The position numbers and the translations under genes were made by a program. Below the pieces are notes generated by a model. That model ran no database searches. It had not been told where the DNA came from and was given only the letters and a program-made list of their open reading frames with translations. From the NCBI GenBank assembly GCA_030670165.1, contig DAOVCF010000079.1, positions 1 through 8,498 on the forward strand: a DNA stretch of 8,498 bases, read 5' to 3'. Of this stretch, positions 6,307-8,498 are shown piece by piece; positions within the stretch are counted from its first letter, which is position 1; each line of letters opens with the position of its first letter. The DNA is from Candidatus Stahliibacteriota bacterium (GTDB lineage Bacteria > Hydrothermota > Tepidihabitantia > B3-TA06).

Positions 6307-7326
6307 TTACTTACCCAGGGCTTTTATCCGGGCAAGTAAAGGTTCCATGCCCCCGCACTCTATCGCAGCCGCTCGGCATGAGGCGCGGCATTCAGGAAGA
6401 TGTTCGCATCCCCTGCATATCTCTGGGATGGTCTCAATGAATTCCCTTCTTTTTGGCGAATCCATAAGCTCCCAGAAGCCCTTCTCGAAAAGATTGCCCA
6501 GCACCAACGGGGAGTGGTTGCATGGCCGCAGGTTGCCAGCCGAGTCCAGGGTAGGATAGCTCATCTCTTCTCCTGCGGAGCAGAACCCGTAGCCCAGATG
6601 CGGAAATCTCTTTATGTCCACCAGACACATGGGTATCGGAATGGATACACTCACAGGAAATTTGTTCTGAGCCGCGAAGTGCTCGGCTACTTCAAGCATC
6701 TTCAATACATCATCAGGCGGAGGGGAAAGCTCGGTCAGATTATCCAATCCTCTACCACCTGGATTGAACCGGTTCAGCATAAGTCCTTGAACCCCCATCT
6801 CGCGGGCAAGCCTTAAGGTCTGGTGGAGCCTTGGCAGGTTCAGTTTTGTCGCAACGAACGCGGCTACCATCCGCGCCTTTGTGGAAAGCACAGCCTCGAT
6901 CCCCCTGATAGATCGCTCAAAGCTTTCCTTGACCCCTTGCAGGTACTCGTGCTCCGAGGCCCTGTCCGATAGAAGCTGTATCTCAAAGGTTCTCACACCA
7001 GCTCGAACCAGCCTTTTTGTCTTCTTCCTGTCGAGCGTCTGCCCGTTGGTTATGAGGGTGACCTGTGCACCGCTCAAAGCCGCCTGTAGAACGATGTCCA
7101 ATATATCCTCACGAAGCAGCGGCTCGCCGCCGCTTATGGTGAAGTTTGCGGGTTTTGCCTCGGAGAGAAGTTTATCCAGCAGCTCGCGCGTCTTTCTTGG
7201 TTCAAGATCGTCATGGCGAGTCTCCGGGTGCTTGTGCCAGACGTTGTAGCAGAACCGGCAGGAAAGGTCGCAGCGCTGAGTTGCCTCGAAGATTACTATC
7301 TGCTGACGTCTTTGGGATTGGTTCAC
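6307..7326 (-). CDS. Radical SAM enzyme with complete SPASM domain
   Basis: The 339-residue protein has the radical SAM cluster motif CDLSCRFC (Cys19, Cys23, Cys26), which binds the [4Fe-4S] cluster that cleaves SAM, and the SAM-binding SGGEPL (65-70). The C-terminus fits the full SPASM pattern. Cys249-x14-Gly264-x4-Cys269 is followed after a gap by Cys304-x2-Cys307-x5-Cys313-x3-Cys317 and finally Cys324, enough for two auxiliary [4Fe-4S] clusters. SPASM enzymes (PqqE, AlbA, MftC, anaerobic sulfatase-maturating enzymes) mostly modify peptides or proteins; a heme-pathway member such as NirJ is another possibility. No known subfamily signature was recognised. Translation starts at GTG, with GGAG seven bases upstream. 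The gene lies 120 bases after a small membrane-anchored protein on the same strand and has a plausible promoter at 7367-7394. The substrate is unknown; the anchored protein is a candidate. Confidence 0.88.
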   Translation of the reverse strand: MNQSQRRQQIVIFEATQRCDLSCRFCYNVWHKHPETRHDDLEPRKTRELLDKLLSEAKPANFTISGGEPLLREDILDIVLQAALSGAQVTLITNGQTLDRKKTKRLVRAGVRTFEIQLLSDRASEHEYLQGVKESFERSIRGIEAVLSTKARMVAAFVATKLNLPRLHQTLRLAREMGVQGLMLNRFNPGGRGLDNLTELSPPPDDVLKMLEVAEHFAAQNKFPVSVSIPIPMCLVDIKRFPHLGYGFCSAGEEMSYPTLDSAGNLRPCNHSPLVLGNLFEKGFWELMDSPKRREFIETIPEICRGCEHLPECRASCRAAAIECGGMEPLLARIKALGK

Positions 7327-7361
7327 CCCTCAGCTCCGGTTAAGACAATTAGGATCGGCAT
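7323..7361 (-). other. Possible 12-codon leader ORF overlapping the radical SAM start
   Basis: An ATG at 7361-7359 opens a frame encoding MPILIVLTGAEG. Its TGA (7325-7323) overlaps the GTG start of the radical SAM gene (GTGA). The ATG lies five bases after the proposed -10 element, so it could be translated from the very 5' end of the mRNA. This may be chance; there is no composition evidence at this length. Confidence 0.2.
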
Positions 7362-7366
7362 GGGGA

Positions 7367-7394
7367 ATAATATCGCCTCAGGTCAGGATTGCAA
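7367..7394 (-). promoter_or_regulatory. Possible promoter of the radical SAM gene
   Basis: On the minus strand TTGCAA (7389-7394, 4/6), a 16-base spacer and TATTAT (7367-7372, 5/6) precede the radical SAM gene. It sits in the 120-base gap after the small anchored protein, so the gene may be transcribed both from here and by read-through. Confidence 0.4.
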
Positions 7395-7446
7395 GACACC
7401 ACCTCCCATCGATTTCATCCAATCGCGTCTCTTTTAGGTTAAGGAG

Positions 7447-7983
7447 CTACTGCGACTCTGTTACCTCCAGATCGACCTTATCTTCGCCCCATTCATCGTG
7501 ATTATTGCTGGCCTTTACATAGACGTACCAGAGACCTGTGCCCAAATCCCCTACGTAGAGCCGGGCTTCGATTTTCTTTCTTCCTTCTAAATCACTTTCC
7601 TGGATACTCATCTCAGTAGTATCGTCATCCAGGATACAAATGGCCTTCTCGATGTAGTATTCTTCGTCTCTTGGGGGATTGGGGATACGCGTGTCAGCTT
7701 TGACCGTCACCGAGTCGTTGCCAGCGGTGGGATTAGGGATTACAGAGGCAGATTCAACAACGGGTTGCGTCTCTATCGGTAAGTAGCAGGAGATGATACA
7801 GTTGAGCATGCTTGCCGCACTCAAGGCGCTTATCCCTGCGATGAACGCGCTGAGAACCGATACCTTGACCCAGCGCGCCGTTCGAGGCATGACGCCGCGC
7901 TCCTCGCATCGGCAAAAGAACCGGAACAGAGCATTCCCCGAGCGTCTCAAAAGCTCAAAGAAGAGATGCCTCGTTTTAGCCAT
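7447..7983 (-). CDS. Small membrane-anchored protein with Ig-like outer domain, next to radical SAM gene
   Basis: The 178-residue product is not assigned to a named family. It has an unusually long, basic N-terminal segment (about 1-39), including a Cys pair at 24 and 26, then one hydrophobic helix (about 40-63) ending in two cysteines (62 and 66). The remaining acidic domain (about 75-178) looks like a small Ig-like/adhesion fold: VIPNPTAGNDSVTVKA (81-96) and, after an acidic loop, LGTGLWYVYVKASNN (147-161). This pattern is common in bacterial surface proteins. The C-terminal domain is predicted outside the cytoplasmic membrane. It could be a lipoprotein if cleaved before one of the Cys, though no clean lipobox is seen. 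ATG at 7983 is chosen because AAAGGAGG lies four bases upstream; a longer frame from a TTG at 8004 would place the ribosome site inside the gene. It is transcribed from 8004-8032, followed by the radical SAM gene. Confidence 0.7.
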   Translation of the reverse strand: MAKTRHLFFELLRRSGNALFRFFCRCEERGVMPRTARWVKVSVLSAFIAGISALSAASMLNCIISCYLPIETQPVVESASVIPNPTAGNDSVTVKADTRIPNPPRDEEYYIEKAICILDDDTTEMSIQESDLEGRKKIEARLYVGDLGTGLWYVYVKASNNHDEWGEDKVDLEVTESQ

Positions 7984-8003
7984 GCAACCTCCTTTACTGT
8001 CCA

Positions 8004-8032
8004 AATATAACTCATTGACGACGGCTTGTCAA
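8004..8032 (-). promoter_or_regulatory. Near-consensus sigma70 promoter of the small anchored protein
   Basis: On the minus strand TTGACA (8027-8032), a 17-base spacer and TATATT (8004-8009) lie just before the gene. The predicted start near 7997 leaves a leader of about 14 bases that is essentially the AAAGGAGG ribosome site. Confidence 0.7.
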
Positions 8033-8056
8033 CCCCTTAAGCCAGCTGTTTTCGAG

Positions 8057-8085
8057 TTGACAAGGAGAGAAACAAACCGTAAGAT
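8057..8085 (+). promoter_or_regulatory. Promoter of the EamA-type gene, placed for a leaderless transcript
   Basis: TTGACA (8057-8062), a 17-base spacer and TAAGAT (8080-8085) end five bases before the ATG at 8091, so the first base of the start codon is at or next to the predicted transcription start. AAGGAG at 8062-8067 lies inside the promoter and would not be in the mRNA. Confidence 0.55.
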
Positions 8086-8090
8086 CAAAC

Positions 8091-8498
8091 ATGAAGCAGC
8101 TGTTCTCCGACTGGCGGGTGCTTTCCGGGATAGCGATACTGGGCTGGGGAGCGTGGGGGATACTCCTGAAGTTCGCCTTAAAGCAGCTTGACTGGCGTGC
8201 GGCGCTGCTTGTCGGCTCAATATCCGCGCTTCCTCTGGCGTTGGCTCTCGGTATCGGCCATTTCAACTGGCGCTTCGACCGCTACGTTCTGTTCGCAGCC
8301 CTTGCCGGGATTAGTGCCCTCATTGCCGCACTTGCCTTCAACCGTGCGCTTCAGAAGGGTGGCTCTCTAAACGTCGTCGTCCCTTTGACCTCGCAGTACG
8401 TCCTGGTGATCGTGATCTTTTCCATCATCTTCTTCCGCGAGCCTTTAACCTGGAAGCGTATCGTGGGCATCGCAGCGGCCATTGCAGCCATCGTGTTC
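8091..8498 (+). CDS. EamA/DMT-type membrane transporter, cut at the right edge
   Basis: The first 136 codons are open to the end of the window. The product is very hydrophobic with about five membrane helices (about 10-32, 37-56, 66-86, 92-115 and 120-136). It has the features of one EamA repeat of the drug/metabolite transporter superfamily: GWGAWGILLKFAL (18-30) near the N-terminus, the small-residue helix with AFNRALQKGGSLNVVVPLTS (83-102) and the FFREPLTWKRIVGIAA segment (113-128). It may be a single-domain protein of about 140 residues that ends just outside, or the first half of a two-domain protein. The family exports metabolites or drugs; the substrate cannot be told. The start is fixed by an in-frame stop at 8058-8060 with no other start codon between. 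No ribosome site lies at a usable distance; see the promoter. Confidence 0.85.
   Translation, partial: MKQLFSDWRVLSGIAILGWGAWGILLKFALKQLDWRAALLVGSISALPLALALGIGHFNWRFDRYVLFAALAGISALIAALAFNRALQKGGSLNVVVPLTSQYVLVIVIFSIIFFREPLTWKRIVGIAAAIAAIVF

Noticed and set aside
6400..6816. 138-codon plus-strand frame
   Set aside because: It is antisense to the radical SAM gene, whose SPASM cysteines are encoded here.
7383..7418. 11-codon minus-strand ORF (MKSMGGGVLQS) as a possible peptide substrate of the radical SAM enzyme
   Set aside because: It has only a weak ribosome site, overlaps the proposed -35 box, and lacks Cys or other usual acceptor residues.
8062..8067. AAGGAG as ribosome site for the EamA-type gene
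   Set aside because: It lies 23 bases before the ATG, with no start codon at a proper distance in frame, and falls within the promoter spacer.
7793..8191. 132-codon plus-strand frame
   Set aside because: It is antisense to the anchored protein and overlaps the EamA-type gene in another frame; it crosses both promoters.
1..8498. CRISPR array, tRNA/rRNA genes, insertion sequence, toxin-antitoxin pair
   Set aside because: No regularly spaced repeats, cloverleaf-like segments, transposase motifs or toxin families were seen on either strand.

Overview
This is an 8.5 kb stretch of a bacterial chromosome with eight protein-coding genes, two of them cut by the window edges. Shine-Dalgarno sites are strong (AAGGAG/AAGGAGG before several genes). 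Sigma70-type promoters (TTGACA, 16-17 nt spacer, TATAAT-like) can be read in front of most transcription units. The taxon cannot be fixed from the sequence. The mix of an exported propeller protein, a YD-like repeat protein, a radical SAM/SPASM enzyme and a RocA-type aldehyde dehydrogenase would fit an uncultured diderm or candidate-phylum genome, but that is a guess. No RNA genes, CRISPR array or transposase were seen.

Layout. Positions 1-299 (minus) hold the N-terminus of 1-pyrroline-5-carboxylate dehydrogenase. Divergent from it, 492-1789 (plus) carries two overlapping genes, a small three-helix membrane protein and a class I SAM methyltransferase. These two are clearly AT-richer than the rest of the window (two sampled 60-base lines inside gave about 35-40% GC, one line in the nnr gene about 58%), so they may have been acquired by transfer. 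A 330-base non-coding gap (1790-2119) between convergent genes is packed with GC-rich inverted repeats, including a good terminator for the minus-strand operon.

From 6196 down to 2120 (minus) lies a likely three-gene operon driven by a near-consensus promoter at 6228-6256. It encodes a coiled-coil protein with seven C-terminal YD-like repeats of about 26 residues, the bifunctional NAD(P)H-hydrate repair enzyme Nnr, and a probable exported beta-propeller protein with a Reg_prop-type final repeat. Only Nnr has a known role, namely repair of hydrated NAD(P)H. Nothing in the sequence explains its partners.

From 7983 down to 6307 (minus) lie a small single-helix, membrane-anchored protein with an Ig-like outer domain and, 120 bases downstream, a radical SAM enzyme with a complete seven-cysteine SPASM domain. 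The enzyme family usually modifies peptides or proteins, so the neighbouring anchored protein is a candidate substrate or partner. This is the most promising undescribed pair in the window. At the right edge an EamA-type membrane transporter starts at 8091 (plus). Its ATG falls where transcription should begin from a TTGACA-N17-TAAGAT promoter, which predicts a leaderless mRNA.
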